Origin: Thermomicrobium roseum DSM 5159
Lineage (GTDB): Bacteria > Chloroflexota > Chloroflexia > Thermomicrobiales > Thermomicrobiaceae
Assembly: GCF_000021685.1 (NCBI RefSeq)
Contig: NC_011959.1
Coordinates: forward strand, 1,611,705-1,675,704
Length of the DNA stretch: 64,000 bases
Reading direction: 5' to 3'
In this document: positions 54,864 through 63,702 of the stretch, in pieces
Numbering within the stretch: the stretch's first letter is position 1
Layout of the letters: every line of letters starts with the position of its first letter
The notes under the pieces: model-generated
What the model saw: only the letters and a program-made list of their open reading frames with translations
Told to the model about the DNA's origin: nothing
Databases searched by the model: none
Position numbers and translations under genes: made by a program

Positions 54864-56587
54864 CGCCGGCTGAATTGCCGCTCCAGTTCCTCGGTGCTCA
54901 GATGAACCACCGTCGGGCGCCCATGCGCGCAGGCGTTGGGGACGCGGCACTGCTCGAGTTGGCGAATGAGTTCGCGCATCTCGGGAAGCGAGAGTTCCTG
55001 TCCCGCCCGGATCGCTGAGTGACAGGCTGTGCTGATGGCCACGCGCTCGAGCGGGGTCGTGCCGCGCCCACCCGCTGCGAGGTCGTCGAGCACGGCGATC
55101 AGGACCTGCTCGATGCTGCGTTGGACCACTGCCGGAACCGCCCGGACAGCGACCGCAGCCCCACCGAAGGGCTCGAGTTCCCAGCCGAGCTGGACCAGCG
55201 CGTCACGGTAGCGCTCGACGGTGGCCAGTTGCACGGGAGAAAGCTCGAGCACCAGCGGCTCCAAGAGCGCTTGCTGCTCGACACCACGTGCCTCCAGCTG
55301 CGCGAGCAACCGATCCAGCAGGATCCGCTCATGGGCGGCATGCTGGTCGATCAGATACATGCCGTCCGGCCCCTCGGCGATGATGTAGGCTTGCCGAACT
55401 TGCCCCAACACGCGCAGGACCGGCAGCCAGTTCGCCGAGTCGGCCGAGCGAGTGCTCGATGGGGCATCGACCAGTTCTTCGGGCGTGCCAGGGCGGCTGC
55501 TGCTGAGTTCCCGCGTCGGATCAGCGACCTGGAGGCGACGTTGCACGACTGACGGCGAAAGCGGGCTGAACGTCACCGGTGGCGGCGGGTTTTCCGGCAC
55601 GTGAGCCAAGAGGGTGCGGCGGACTGCCTCGTACACCGCAGCGGCCACCGCTCGCTCGTCGGCGAAACGCACTTCGCGCTTAGTCGGGTGCACATTGACG
55701 TCGACCCGATCCCCAGGCAGCGACACCGCCACGACCCCGATCGGGTAGCGTCCGACCATCAACAAGGTGTGATAGGCCTGTTCGATCGCTGCCACCAGGG
55801 TGCGGCTCTCCACCCAACGCTGATTGACCAGCACGAACAGCGCTTGCCGGTTGGGACGAGACACGCGGGGTAGACCGACTGCCCCCTGGACCACGATCTC
55901 GCCCGCACAGTACTCCTCGAGCCGGAGCATCTGCGTCGCCGTCTCGGCTCCATACACTCCGATCAGCGCATCGAGGAGATCACCGCTCCCGCCGGTCGCC
56001 AGCACCGTTCGTCCGTCGTTCGTGAGTTCGAACCGGACCTCCGGACGAGCCAGAGCGAGCGCAGCGAGCGTCCGTTGGATGAGGGCAGCCTCGGTCGCAT
56101 CCTGGCGCAAGAAACGCCGTCTAGCCGGGACATTGGCGAAGAGATCGCGAACGGTCACCACGGTTCCCGGCGCAGCCCCGATCGGCTCGACCCGCCCGGG
56201 GCGTCCGTAACGAACGAGCAACCGCGCTCCATAGGGAGCATCCGGTACCCGCGAGACGATCTCGCACTCGCTGACCGCGCTGATCGCCGCCAGGGCCTCG
56301 CCGCGGAAGCCATAGCTCGCGAGCCTCGCCAAGTCCTCGAAGCGGTGCAGTTTGGAGGTAGCATGCCGCTCGACGGCCAGCGGCAGCTCGTCCGGTGGAA
56401 TCCCCGTCCCGTCATCCTGGACACGGATCAACTCTCGGCCACCCGCGACGATCTCGACGCGGATCGTCCGAGCCTCCGCATCCAACGCATTCTCAACGAG
56501 CTCCTTGACGACCGATGCCGGTCGCTCGACGACTTCACCGGCAGCGATCCGTCGAACGGTCGCCTCGTCCAGCCGGACGATCGGCAT
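54860..56587 (-). CDS. mutL: DNA mismatch repair protein MutL
   Basis: 575 residues. The GHKL ATPase has GEVVERPASVVKELVENALDA (Glu29 general base, Asn33), DDGTGIPPDEL, RHATSKL and YGFRGEALAAI. The transducer domain has NVHPTKREVRF. The C-terminal domain carries the endonuclease-type motif DQHAAHERILLD (usual last Glu replaced by Asp), ACHSAIRAGQ and CAHGRPTVV. It is therefore probably a nicking MutL that acts without MutH. mutS is not in the window. A TATACT box lies just upstream on the minus strand (plus AGTATA near 56609). Confidence 0.95.
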   Translation of the reverse strand: MPIVRLDEATVRRIAAGEVVERPASVVKELVENALDAEARTIRVEIVAGGRELIRVQDDGTGIPPDELPLAVERHATSKLHRFEDLARLASYGFRGEALAAISAVSECEIVSRVPDAPYGARLLVRYGRPGRVEPIGAAPGTVVTVRDLFANVPARRRFLRQDATEAALIQRTLAALALARPEVRFELTNDGRTVLATGGSGDLLDALIGVYGAETATQMLRLEEYCAGEIVVQGAVGLPRVSRPNRQALFVLVNQRWVESRTLVAAIEQAYHTLLMVGRYPIGVVAVSLPGDRVDVNVHPTKREVRFADERAVAAAVYEAVRRTLLAHVPENPPPPVTFSPLSPSVVQRRLQVADPTRELSSSRPGTPEELVDAPSSTRSADSANWLPVLRVLGQVRQAYIIAEGPDGMYLIDQHAAHERILLDRLLAQLEARGVEQQALLEPLVLELSPVQLATVERYRDALVQLGWELEPFGGAAVAVRAVPAVVQRSIEQVLIAVLDDLAAGGRGTTPLERVAISTACHSAIRAGQELSLPEMRELIRQLEQCRVPNACAHGRPTVVHLSTEELERQFSRR

Positions 56588-56719
56588 GACGACGTTCCCC
56601 CTCGCGCCAGTATACCCCTAGGGAAGCACGGCAAGAGGCAAGCGCTCCCGCCCACTCGGAACCCGGGAGAAGCCACCAGTGCGCACCCTGGAGAGACCTG
56701 CCGCACAGACCTCGCCCGC

Positions 56720-56748
56720 TTGCCGGTGCAATCTTTTTGCGATAGGGT
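56720..56748 (+). promoter_or_regulatory. Putative promoter of the RDD gene
   Basis: TTGCCG, a 17-base spacer and TAGGGT, about 42 bases before the GTG at 56791. Confidence 0.4.
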
Positions 56749-56790
56749 ACGCGCTGAGGAGAGGCGACGAGCGACGACCGAGGGGTAGGC

Positions 56791-58167
56791 GTGAACCCGC
56801 GGACGATCACGGTCAGCTTCAGCCACCTCGAGACTACCAAGATCTTGATCCCCCTGGAAGCACTGTTGCTGCACGTTCACGAACTCGTTCAGGATGCCGC
56901 GGATGAGCCCCCGTATGCGCGCTGGGTGCGCGACACGTCGGATGACTTGCTGGCTGCACTCCGGCAACAGCTGAGTGCGGTGCGCTGGGGCGAGGGGCTC
57001 CTCCGCATCGAGCTGGATCCCGATCGGGTGGGACTGTTGGCAGCAGCGCTCGGGGGTCTGCGGCGCCGGATGGAAACGACTGACCGCGAGGGCACGGCAT
57101 CAGCGCTCACCGTGACGCGCCAGCGCCTCTGGTTGACGATACCGTTCGAATTCCCGTTGGCCTGGTGGTTGAGTCACGACGTCGTCCAGGGCGAATTGCT
57201 CCCCCTTCTGCGAGCCTCGTACACCCGTACTGATGATGCCAGCGAGCGATCGCATGCCGAGCGCATCCTGCGCAGCACCGAGCGGGTACTGAGCCTGAGC
57301 GATTCCGAGGCCCTTCGCCTGGAAACGGCCCTCGCCGACTTGGCCTGGTTGGCGGCAGCGGCCGAGCGGACACCCCCTGCCCGGCGCCTCCATGGCCTCT
57401 TGGAGCACCTCCTCGACCCGCTCGTCCAAGAACGCTACCGAACCTATCGTTCGGGTCAACGCGAGCGTGTCACCGGCCAGTCGCACGCCACGTTCACCCC
57501 GCCCAGTAGAGACGGGCCAGCATCGCACAGCCGGAGCCGAGCAGAAGCGGATACTGCCGCCCGACCACCATCGGCCACTGCTGCACCCGGACAGCCAGGT
57601 TCGGTGTGGCGGCGCCTGGCTGCTGCCATGCTCGATGGAATCGTGTTCTGGGTATTCTCCGCCCTCTTGGGTGCTCTCGTGTTGGTCTTGTTCGTCGGTG
57701 AGTCACCCGGGCTCGTCGTTCTTCCCGCAGGCGTCTACGATGCGCTCAGCTCGTTGATCGGATTGGCGCTCGGGATCAGCGTCCCCTATGCCTATTGGGT
57801 GTATCCGGTCGGGCGTTGGGACGCGACGTTGGGCAAGCGAGCCTTCGGTCTCATGGTCGTCGATCGACGAGGTGCGCCCCCGGGGCAGGCCAAGGCACTC
57901 GGCCGAGCGCTGCTCGTGATCCTTCTCGGTTGGCTCGCTCTCTTGCCCTGGTGGCCAGTCCCCTTCCGGATCGATCGCCGTGGTCTGCACGACTTGGCCA
58001 CAGACGTGTGGGTCATCGATGAACGGAGGACGAATAGAGCGGCAGCGCTGGGTGGAGGGTCCGGGTCGGGCATGGGAGCAGCGTTCGCGACTAGGGTCAG
58101 CGGAAGAGAGACCGAGGAAGGAACGTGGCGCAGCCGAGTGTGGTTCGGTGAGGCGTCCGGTAGCTGA
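56791..58167 (+). CDS. RDD-family membrane protein with uncharacterised N-terminal domain
   Basis: 458 residues, GTG start. Residues 1-220 are a soluble, mostly helical region with no match I recognise (ETTKILIPLEALLLHVHELVQD, then FEFPLAWWLSHDVVQGELLPLL). A Ser/Ala/Pro linker (about 225-265) follows. Then an RDD domain (about 268-410) has GSVWRRLAAAMLDGIVFWVFSALLGALVLVLF, membrane segments, and YPVGRWDATLGKRAFGLMVVDRRG with a final RIDRRGLHDLATDVWVID. RDD proteins are implicated in ion transport or membrane regulation. The N-terminal part may regulate the membrane domain; function unknown. Confidence 0.7.
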   Translation: MNPRTITVSFSHLETTKILIPLEALLLHVHELVQDAADEPPYARWVRDTSDDLLAALRQQLSAVRWGEGLLRIELDPDRVGLLAAALGGLRRRMETTDREGTASALTVTRQRLWLTIPFEFPLAWWLSHDVVQGELLPLLRASYTRTDDASERSHAERILRSTERVLSLSDSEALRLETALADLAWLAAAAERTPPARRLHGLLEHLLDPLVQERYRTYRSGQRERVTGQSHATFTPPSRDGPASHSRSRAEADTAARPPSATAAPGQPGSVWRRLAAAMLDGIVFWVFSALLGALVLVLFVGESPGLVVLPAGVYDALSSLIGLALGISVPYAYWVYPVGRWDATLGKRAFGLMVVDRRGAPPGQAKALGRALLVILLGWLALLPWWPVPFRIDRRGLHDLATDVWVIDERRTNRAAALGGGSGSGMGAAFATRVSGRETEEGTWRSRVWFGEASGS

Positions 58168-58494
58168 AGAACGGCCGAACATCGATCGGTGAGGAACCTC
58201 GTCACACTCGTTCACGCCGCAATGCGCCTCGCCCTATCCTCGTTTCCACGTGTTCCTGATCCTCTTTGACATGATGACGCAAGACCCTCGACAGCACATG
58301 CAACGTCGATCGGCAGCGCTGCCGATCTTCCACCGGAAGTGAGCAGCGAGCGACGGCCACGTCCGGCCTGAGCAGCTCGATATCTCCGGGGCAGCAGAAT
58401 CTTGACAACTGAAGCATCATCGATTAAGCTCTGAAATGGAACTTCCGCACGCGGAACGGAGCAGGTTCGTCCCTGAGAAGGAGGGACGCGATGT
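58168..58494 (+). promoter_or_regulatory. Intergenic region with promoter of peptide-transport operon
   Basis: This 327-base gap holds TTGACA-17-TAAGCT at 58402-58430, about 65 bases before the binding-protein ATG, and a second TTGACA at 58266 without a matching -10. No gene is seen. Confidence 0.6.
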
Positions 58495-60189
58495 ATGTCC
58501 TTGACACGCCGGCAACTGCTCGGCTCGATCTCCGGTACCTTCGCCTCCGCACTCGTCGTTGCTTGTCGTGGTGGTCAACAGCAACCATCGCCGAGTCCTG
58601 CGGCGATCGTCGCGCCGACACCAACCAACACTCCGGCAGCAATGCCTACAGCGGTGATGAACGCCACACCGACTCCGCCGCAAGAAGCAGTCCGCCGAGG
58701 AGGGATTCTCCGCATGAATCTGCCCGGAGATCCCGCGAACCTGGATCTGCACCAGGCAACCACAAGCACTGACCTCTGGTGCGTGGCACCCTGTCTGGAA
58801 ACACTCCTCGAGTTCGATCCCAACGACCAGACCAAGATCCTGCCTGATCTCGCCATCCGCTGGGACATCTCGCGCGATGGCCTCACCTACACCTTCTTCC
58901 TGCGCCAGGGTGTCCAGTTCCACGATGGCAGCCCCTTCACCAGCAAGGACGTCCTCGTCACCTTCCAGCGCATCATCTCCCCTCCCGAGGGCGTCAACAG
59001 CCCCCGCAGCGTCTTCTTCAACACCGTCGAGCGCATCGAAACCCCCGACGACGTCACCGTCCGCTTCGTCCTCAAGCAACCCGACCCCGCCCTCCTCTAC
59101 AACGTCGCCATCCCCTGGACCGGCATCTACCCCGCCCACCTCATCGAAGCCGGCGCCGACCTCCGCGACACCAAAAACCTCATCGGCACCGGCCCCTTCA
59201 AGTTCAAAAGCTATACCCCAGGCGTCACGTACGAACTCGAAAAGAACCCGAACTACTGGAACCCGAACCTGCCTTACCTCGACGGTATCGTCTTCTATCC
59301 GATGGCCGATCCCAGCGTGGCTGCCCAGGCATTGATCGCCGGACAGATTCACTTGAATCGAGGGCTCGGGGTACCACCGCTCGACCTGTTTCAGGGGCAC
59401 GCCGACATCCGTGTTGCCGGCATTCCTACGACGCTCGTCTGGCGCCTCGTCCTCAATGGACGCCAGTTCGAACCATTCCGGGACCCGCGAGTACGCCAGG
59501 CGATCTCGCTCGCCATCGACCGCGAGGCGATGATCGCGGCCATGACCGAGGGGCGCAGCGTCCTCTCCGGCTGGATGCACCCCTACGGTGCCTGGGCCTT
59601 GCCCGAAGACCGTGTGCGCCAGGCGCGGGGTTTCGGGAAGGACAAGGAGGCCGATCGCCAGCAGGCCAAGCAACTCTTCGCCGAAGCCGGCTTCCCCAAC
59701 GGTTTTGATGTGGAACTTCTCGCCTTCGCGCTCGGTACTCCAGTCACGCAAAGTCTCGTGGCGGATCAACTGGGACAGATCGGCATCCGTGTGAACGTGC
59801 AGAACCTCCAGCTCGGCGAGTACGTCCAGCGGGTCGTCGCCCGCGAGTTCCAGATGTCGCTCGGCTTCAATGCTCCCTGGGTGGACGAGCCCAAGTCGAC
59901 CTTCGGCGCCTGGATCACCAGCAACGAGCAAGCCAGCTTGACCGGCCTATGGTCGGACGAACTCATCCAGCTCTATCAGCAAATCGAGCGTGAACTCGAT
60001 ATCGACAAGCGCAAGCAGTTGACGCACGAACTGGACTTCCGTACGCTCGACGACCCGGTCTTTGGCATGATCTACGTCTACCGTCCCGTCATCTGGCACG
60101 TCTTCCGGCCGGCGATCCTGGCCAACTGGACTCCGCAGCCGAACTACAACCTGACCGAAAAGCATGCGACGACGTGGCTCCGCTCCTGA
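58495..60189 (+). CDS. Peptide-type ABC substrate-binding lipoprotein with twin-arginine-like leader
   Basis: 564 residues, GAAGGAGGGACGCGATGT before the ATG. The leader LTRRQLLGSISGTFASALVVAC combines a twin-arginine-like motif with a lipobox-type end (VVAC). A Thr/Pro/Ala linker to about residue 65 is followed by the SBP_bac_5 fold: RRGGILRMNLPGDPANLDLHQATT, LAIRWDISRDGLTYTFFLRQGVQFHDGSPFTSKDVLVTFQRI and GTGPFKFKSYTPG. It is followed by two Dpp-type permeases but no ATPases. Codons from about 58870 to 59210 nearly all end in C, unlike the rest of the gene. Confidence 0.9.
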   Translation: MSLTRRQLLGSISGTFASALVVACRGGQQQPSPSPAAIVAPTPTNTPAAMPTAVMNATPTPPQEAVRRGGILRMNLPGDPANLDLHQATTSTDLWCVAPCLETLLEFDPNDQTKILPDLAIRWDISRDGLTYTFFLRQGVQFHDGSPFTSKDVLVTFQRIISPPEGVNSPRSVFFNTVERIETPDDVTVRFVLKQPDPALLYNVAIPWTGIYPAHLIEAGADLRDTKNLIGTGPFKFKSYTPGVTYELEKNPNYWNPNLPYLDGIVFYPMADPSVAAQALIAGQIHLNRGLGVPPLDLFQGHADIRVAGIPTTLVWRLVLNGRQFEPFRDPRVRQAISLAIDREAMIAAMTEGRSVLSGWMHPYGAWALPEDRVRQARGFGKDKEADRQQAKQLFAEAGFPNGFDVELLAFALGTPVTQSLVADQLGQIGIRVNVQNLQLGEYVQRVVAREFQMSLGFNAPWVDEPKSTFGAWITSNEQASLTGLWSDELIQLYQQIERELDIDKRKQLTHELDFRTLDDPVFGMIYVYRPVIWHVFRPAILANWTPQPNYNLTEKHATTWLRS

Positions 60190-60236
60190 CCAGGACGGCG
60201 AGCGCGGCCGGGAAACGTGCGGGAAGGTGAACGACG

Positions 60237-61199
60237 ATGTTCGTCCAGTATCTCGTCCGGCGAGCGATCGGTGGGTTTCTCGTCGTCCTCATCGCGACGT
60301 TCGTCGTCTTCACCTTCATTCGTCTCGCTGGTGACCCGGCCGCGCTGATCGTCGGTGGAACCGGAGAGAACATCACCATCAATCCCGCGCGTGTCGAGCA
60401 AGTGCGCCGCGAACTGGGGCTGGACCGCCCCCTGATCATCCAGTTTTTCGACTTTCTTGGTGGGCTGGTTACCGGTGGTCTCGGCAATTCCTACGTCACT
60501 GGACGCCCGATCGCGGATGAGCTCCGCGTACGTCTGCCGGTGACCATCGAAATCGCTTTTCTGTCCGAGTTCATGGCCTGGGTCTTCGCCCTTCCGCTCG
60601 GACTCTTCAGTGCCCTACGACGCGGTCGCTTCACCGAGGGGATCACCCGCGTCTTTTTCTTCATCGCCTCGGCCGTCCCAGCCTACTGGCTCGGACTCCT
60701 CGTGCTCATCGCCGTCCTACTCGTCTTCGGATGGCGACCGCCCCTCGGTCTCGTCCCACCGACGCAGAATCTCTGGACACATCTGCAGCAGATCATCCTA
60801 CCGATCGTCGTCCTCGGTTTCGTGCTGGCAGCGGGACTGGTTCGCTTCATCCGCAATGCCGTCCTCGAGGTGCTCCAGGAGCCGTTCGTCCAGGTCGCAC
60901 GAGCCAAGGGACTCGCGGAATCGACGGTCGTACTCCGGCACGTTCTCCGCAATGCCTTCGCGCCGACGATCGCCTTCTCGGGGCTGCGCGTCGGATACCT
61001 GCTCGGCGGTGTGGTGATCGTCGAGACGACGTTCAATCTTCCCGGTCTCGGACTCTTCTTCGTCGATGCGGTCTCGCGGCGCGACTTCCCCGTCATCCAG
61101 ATAGCGGTTCTCATCTTGGGGAGCGCATTCGTCATCATCAACCTGCTCACCGACATCGTCACCTCGTTCCTGGATCCCCGGTTGCGCGAGAGAGGCTGA
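60237..61199 (+). CDS. Dpp/Opp-type ABC permease (DppB-like)
   Basis: 320 residues. The N-terminal segment (YLVRRAIGGFLVVLIATFVVFTFIRLAGDP) and the motif RRELGLDRPLIIQFFDFLGG are typical of DppB. About six membrane segments and the EAA-like loop VARAKGLAESTVVLRHVLRNAFAP, which contacts the ATPase, are visible. It forms the channel with the next protein. It lies 47 bases after the binding protein, in the same operon. Confidence 0.93.
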   Translation: MFVQYLVRRAIGGFLVVLIATFVVFTFIRLAGDPAALIVGGTGENITINPARVEQVRRELGLDRPLIIQFFDFLGGLVTGGLGNSYVTGRPIADELRVRLPVTIEIAFLSEFMAWVFALPLGLFSALRRGRFTEGITRVFFFIASAVPAYWLGLLVLIAVLLVFGWRPPLGLVPPTQNLWTHLQQIILPIVVLGFVLAAGLVRFIRNAVLEVLQEPFVQVARAKGLAESTVVLRHVLRNAFAPTIAFSGLRVGYLLGGVVIVETTFNLPGLGLFFVDAVSRRDFPVIQIAVLILGSAFVIINLLTDIVTSFLDPRLRERG

Positions 61200-61202
61200 G
61201 AG

Positions 61203-62081
61203 ATGGCTGAAGCGGTCGCCGCGCCGATCACCCCGACCCGCACCCGTGTCACCCGCCGCCGTGTCCCCTGGATCGGGCTCATCGTCTCGCTCGCACTCAC
61301 CCTCATCGTCTTGACAGGGATCGTCGGACCGAGCATCAATCCGAGGTCACCGACCGCGACGAATGCGGCGGCCCGCCTCAAGCCACCGTCCGCTGGGTAC
61401 CCGTTCGGGACCGACGAGCTTGGTCGCGACATCTTCACGCGCGCTCTTTACGGCCTCCGCACGACGCTCCTGATCGCCGTACCCGGCGGGTTGGTCGGTA
61501 CGATCATCGGGACGCTTCTCGGACTGATTGGCGGGTACCGACGCGGGCTCATCGACTTTCTCCTCCAGCGCGGGGTGGAGATCATCACAGCCATCCCTTC
61601 GCTGGTCGTCGCGAGCGTGGTCGTGGCCGTACTCGGACCTGGGCGCATCCAGTTGGTCGGCGCCATCGCGTTATCCCTGACTCCCGTCGGGGTCCGTGTC
61701 ATGCGTGCTGCCGCGTTGCGCGTCTCCGAATCGCTCTTCTGTGAGGCCGCCCGCGCGCTCGGAGCCAGCCACTGGCGGATCATGCTCCGCCATGTGCTCC
61801 CGAACTGCCTCGGACCGGTCGCAGTACTCTCCTCCCTCAACCTGGGAGCCGCGATCTTCGTCGAGACCGGCTTGAGTTTCCTCGGACTCGGCGTTCAACC
61901 ACCCAACCCCTCCCTCGGCAACATGCTGACCGGTGCTGCCTCGCTCTACTTCACTCGCGCTCCCTGGATGGTCATCTTCCCTGGTCTCATCGTCACCATT
62001 CTGATCCTTTGCTTCAATATCCTGGGCGACATGCTGGCCGACTACTTCGATCCACGCTTGCGCAGCCAGACCAACGCGTGA
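61203..62081 (+). CDS. Dpp/Opp-type ABC permease (DppC-like)
   Basis: 292 residues, 3 bases after the previous gene. A basic N-terminus and a first membrane segment (WIGLIVSLALTLIVLTGIVGPSI) precede the signature YPFGTDELGRDIFTRALYGLRTTLLIAV. The EAA loop is EAARALGASHWRIMLRHVLPN, and the C-terminus GDMLADYFDPRL is typical of DppC. It completes a binding protein-permease-permease set. The two ATPases must come from elsewhere, with the 11.8-13.9 kb pair the obvious local candidates. Confidence 0.93.
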   Translation: MAEAVAAPITPTRTRVTRRRVPWIGLIVSLALTLIVLTGIVGPSINPRSPTATNAAARLKPPSAGYPFGTDELGRDIFTRALYGLRTTLLIAVPGGLVGTIIGTLLGLIGGYRRGLIDFLLQRGVEIITAIPSLVVASVVVAVLGPGRIQLVGAIALSLTPVGVRVMRAAALRVSESLFCEAARALGASHWRIMLRHVLPNCLGPVAVLSSLNLGAAIFVETGLSFLGLGVQPPNPSLGNMLTGAASLYFTRAPWMVIFPGLIVTILILCFNILGDMLADYFDPRLRSQTNA

Positions 62082-62095
62082 ACGACTACCGGCCG

Positions 62096-62138
62096 CAGGC
62101 TGCTGCGCCTGCTCTCGCTCAGCACGCGCAGTAGCCTG
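62096..62138 (+). terminator. Hairpin after the permease operon
   Basis: 13-base arms (62096-62108 and 62126-62138), with 12 Watson-Crick pairs plus one G-T pair, lie 15 bases after the dppC-like stop. No clear T-tract follows. Confidence 0.5.
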
Positions 62139-62663
62139 TATCGCCGCCCCTGCCCGACCATGGCATGCAGGTTCGTCACCGCATCGAAGCCGCGGCTCAC
62201 TCGAGCGACCAGACCAGATCTTCGGCCACTGTCGCTCCAGACACTCAGCATCGCGCGCCGAAAGAACCCTCGAGTCCGTTCCACGGCGATCGGTCGACCA
62301 CCACGTGCGCCTTCGAGTCCTGACCTTCACCCTGTGCGGAATCACCTGCTGGGTCCGGTACCCGCGGCACGCCACAAAGAAGAAGGAAAGCGCGGCAGGA
62401 GGAGATCGTGCACGCCGCGGTCACCGCGCCTGCTGCCCCCTCCTGCCCCGTGCGTCGACCCGTGCACGCCCCACCCGCGGGGTTGAGCAGTGCAAAGGGC
62501 CTTCAGAACCCCGTCACGGCTGTCCGCCCCGGCCGCTCACCCTGCCTGACCGCGCGCTCCGCGCGGAACCGATCGAGGCGAGGAGAGAGAAAGCATGGCG
62601 CATTCGCATTCCCTGTCGTGCGAGACGCCGACCCGTCGATGGTGCCATTGGACCACCTCCCTC
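62139..62663. other. Intergenic stretch, no gene supported
   Basis: About 520 bases between the peptide permease operon and the sugar permease promoter. Frames are open but without recognisable motifs. Confidence 0.45.
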
Positions 62664-62692
62664 TTGCGTACTCAGTGGGGGTCTGCTACTCT
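62664..62692 (+). promoter_or_regulatory. Putative promoter of the sugar permease operon
   Basis: TTGCGT, a 17-base spacer and TACTCT. The predicted start near 62700 leaves the palindrome at 62733 in the leader. Confidence 0.5.
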
Positions 62693-62732
62693 ATGGGTAC
62701 CTACCGACGACAGATCCGCGTCGTGACGCGGA

Positions 62733-62752
62733 GTGTTCGAAAGGTCGAACAC
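62733..62752. promoter_or_regulatory. Perfect 8-bp inverted repeat, operator candidate
   Basis: GTGTTCGA, four bases, TCGAACAC. It lies directly before the ATG at 62754 and overlaps the region of the ribosome-binding site. Length and symmetry suit a LacI/GntR-type dimer or an mRNA hairpin that masks the start. Confidence 0.5.
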
Positions 62753-62753
62753 C

Positions 62754-63698
62754 ATGGCACTTCTACGTACGGCAGAACGGACAGCGGTTTCGGCAGCACC
62801 GCGCACATCCCGGCTGGGACGCGATTTCTGGCTCGGGTATGCTTTGACACTTCCTGCCTTCGTCGTGGTGGTTGGGCTGGTCGCTTATCCCCTCGGCTAC
62901 GCGTTCTGGCTCTCGTTGCAGGACATCAAGGTAGGCGGGCAAGGCCAATTCATCGGCCTGGGTAATTACGCACGCTTGCTCTTGGATAGCGAAAGCCGGA
63001 TCTACGGACTGTTCTGGAACAGCGTGAAGGTAACGGCACTCTACACCGCGGGCGCACTGGCCGGCAAGTTCATCATCGGCATGATCAGTGCTATTATTCT
63101 GCATTCACAGATACGGGCTCGCCATTTTTGGCGAACTCTCTTGTTCATACCCTGGGCCATTCCAGCAGTGGTATCTGCGTTCACCTGGAAATGGATCTAC
63201 AATGATGTCAATGGTGTCCTCAATACGCTCCTGACGAATCTCGGGCTCGTCGAGCGCCCGATCCTGTTCCTGGCTGACCCCAAGCTCGCTCTCTGGTCCG
63301 TCCTGATCGCCGCAATCTGGCAAGGGTCACCCTTCTGGACGATGACCTTTCTGGCAGGTCTCCAGGCCATCCCGCGCGAACTGTACGAAGCTGCGGCGAT
63401 CGATGGTGCAAATCCGCTGCAGCAGTACTTCCGTATCACTCTGCCCCTGCTCACCCCGGTGATCACGGTGACCGTCATGCTCTCCGCTATCTGGACTTCC
63501 AACGCGATCCAGTACGTCTACATCCTCACCAACGGTGGACCAGCTAACGTCACCGAAACCTTCCCCTTGCTGGCTTACCACGAGGGGATGACCGCTTACG
63601 ATCTGGGGATCGCGTCGGCCATCCCGCTCGTCTTCTTCCCGATTTTCGCGATCCTCATCTACTTCCTCACTCGACGCATGCTGCGCCAGGAAGGATGA
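62754..63698 (+). CDS. Sugar ABC transporter permease (MalF/UgpA-like)
   Basis: 314 residues from ATG 62754; a GTG at 62733 would add 7 residues. About six membrane segments begin at FWLGYALTLPAFVVVVGLVAYPLGYAFWLSL. The EAA motif YEAAAIDGANPLQQYFRITLPLLTPVI and FLADPKLALWSVLIAAIWQGSPFW place it with binding-protein-dependent sugar permeases (CUT1). Its partner permease follows after 4 bases. The binding protein is not upstream here and may lie beyond the window. Confidence 0.93.
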   Translation: MALLRTAERTAVSAAPRTSRLGRDFWLGYALTLPAFVVVVGLVAYPLGYAFWLSLQDIKVGGQGQFIGLGNYARLLLDSESRIYGLFWNSVKVTALYTAGALAGKFIIGMISAIILHSQIRARHFWRTLLFIPWAIPAVVSAFTWKWIYNDVNGVLNTLLTNLGLVERPILFLADPKLALWSVLIAAIWQGSPFWTMTFLAGLQAIPRELYEAAAIDGANPLQQYFRITLPLLTPVITVTVMLSAIWTSNAIQYVYILTNGGPANVTETFPLLAYHEGMTAYDLGIASAIPLVFFPIFAILIYFLTRRMLRQEG

Positions 63699-63702
63699 AG
63701 CG

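Noticed and set aside
53820..54950. 376-codon open frame antisense to the kinase and response regulator genes
   Set aside because: Both sense genes have all their motifs; the antisense product shows none.
58417..59931. 504-codon open frame antisense to the binding-protein gene
   Set aside because: Low-complexity Asp/Gly/Val-rich translation created by the C-ending codons of the sense gene.
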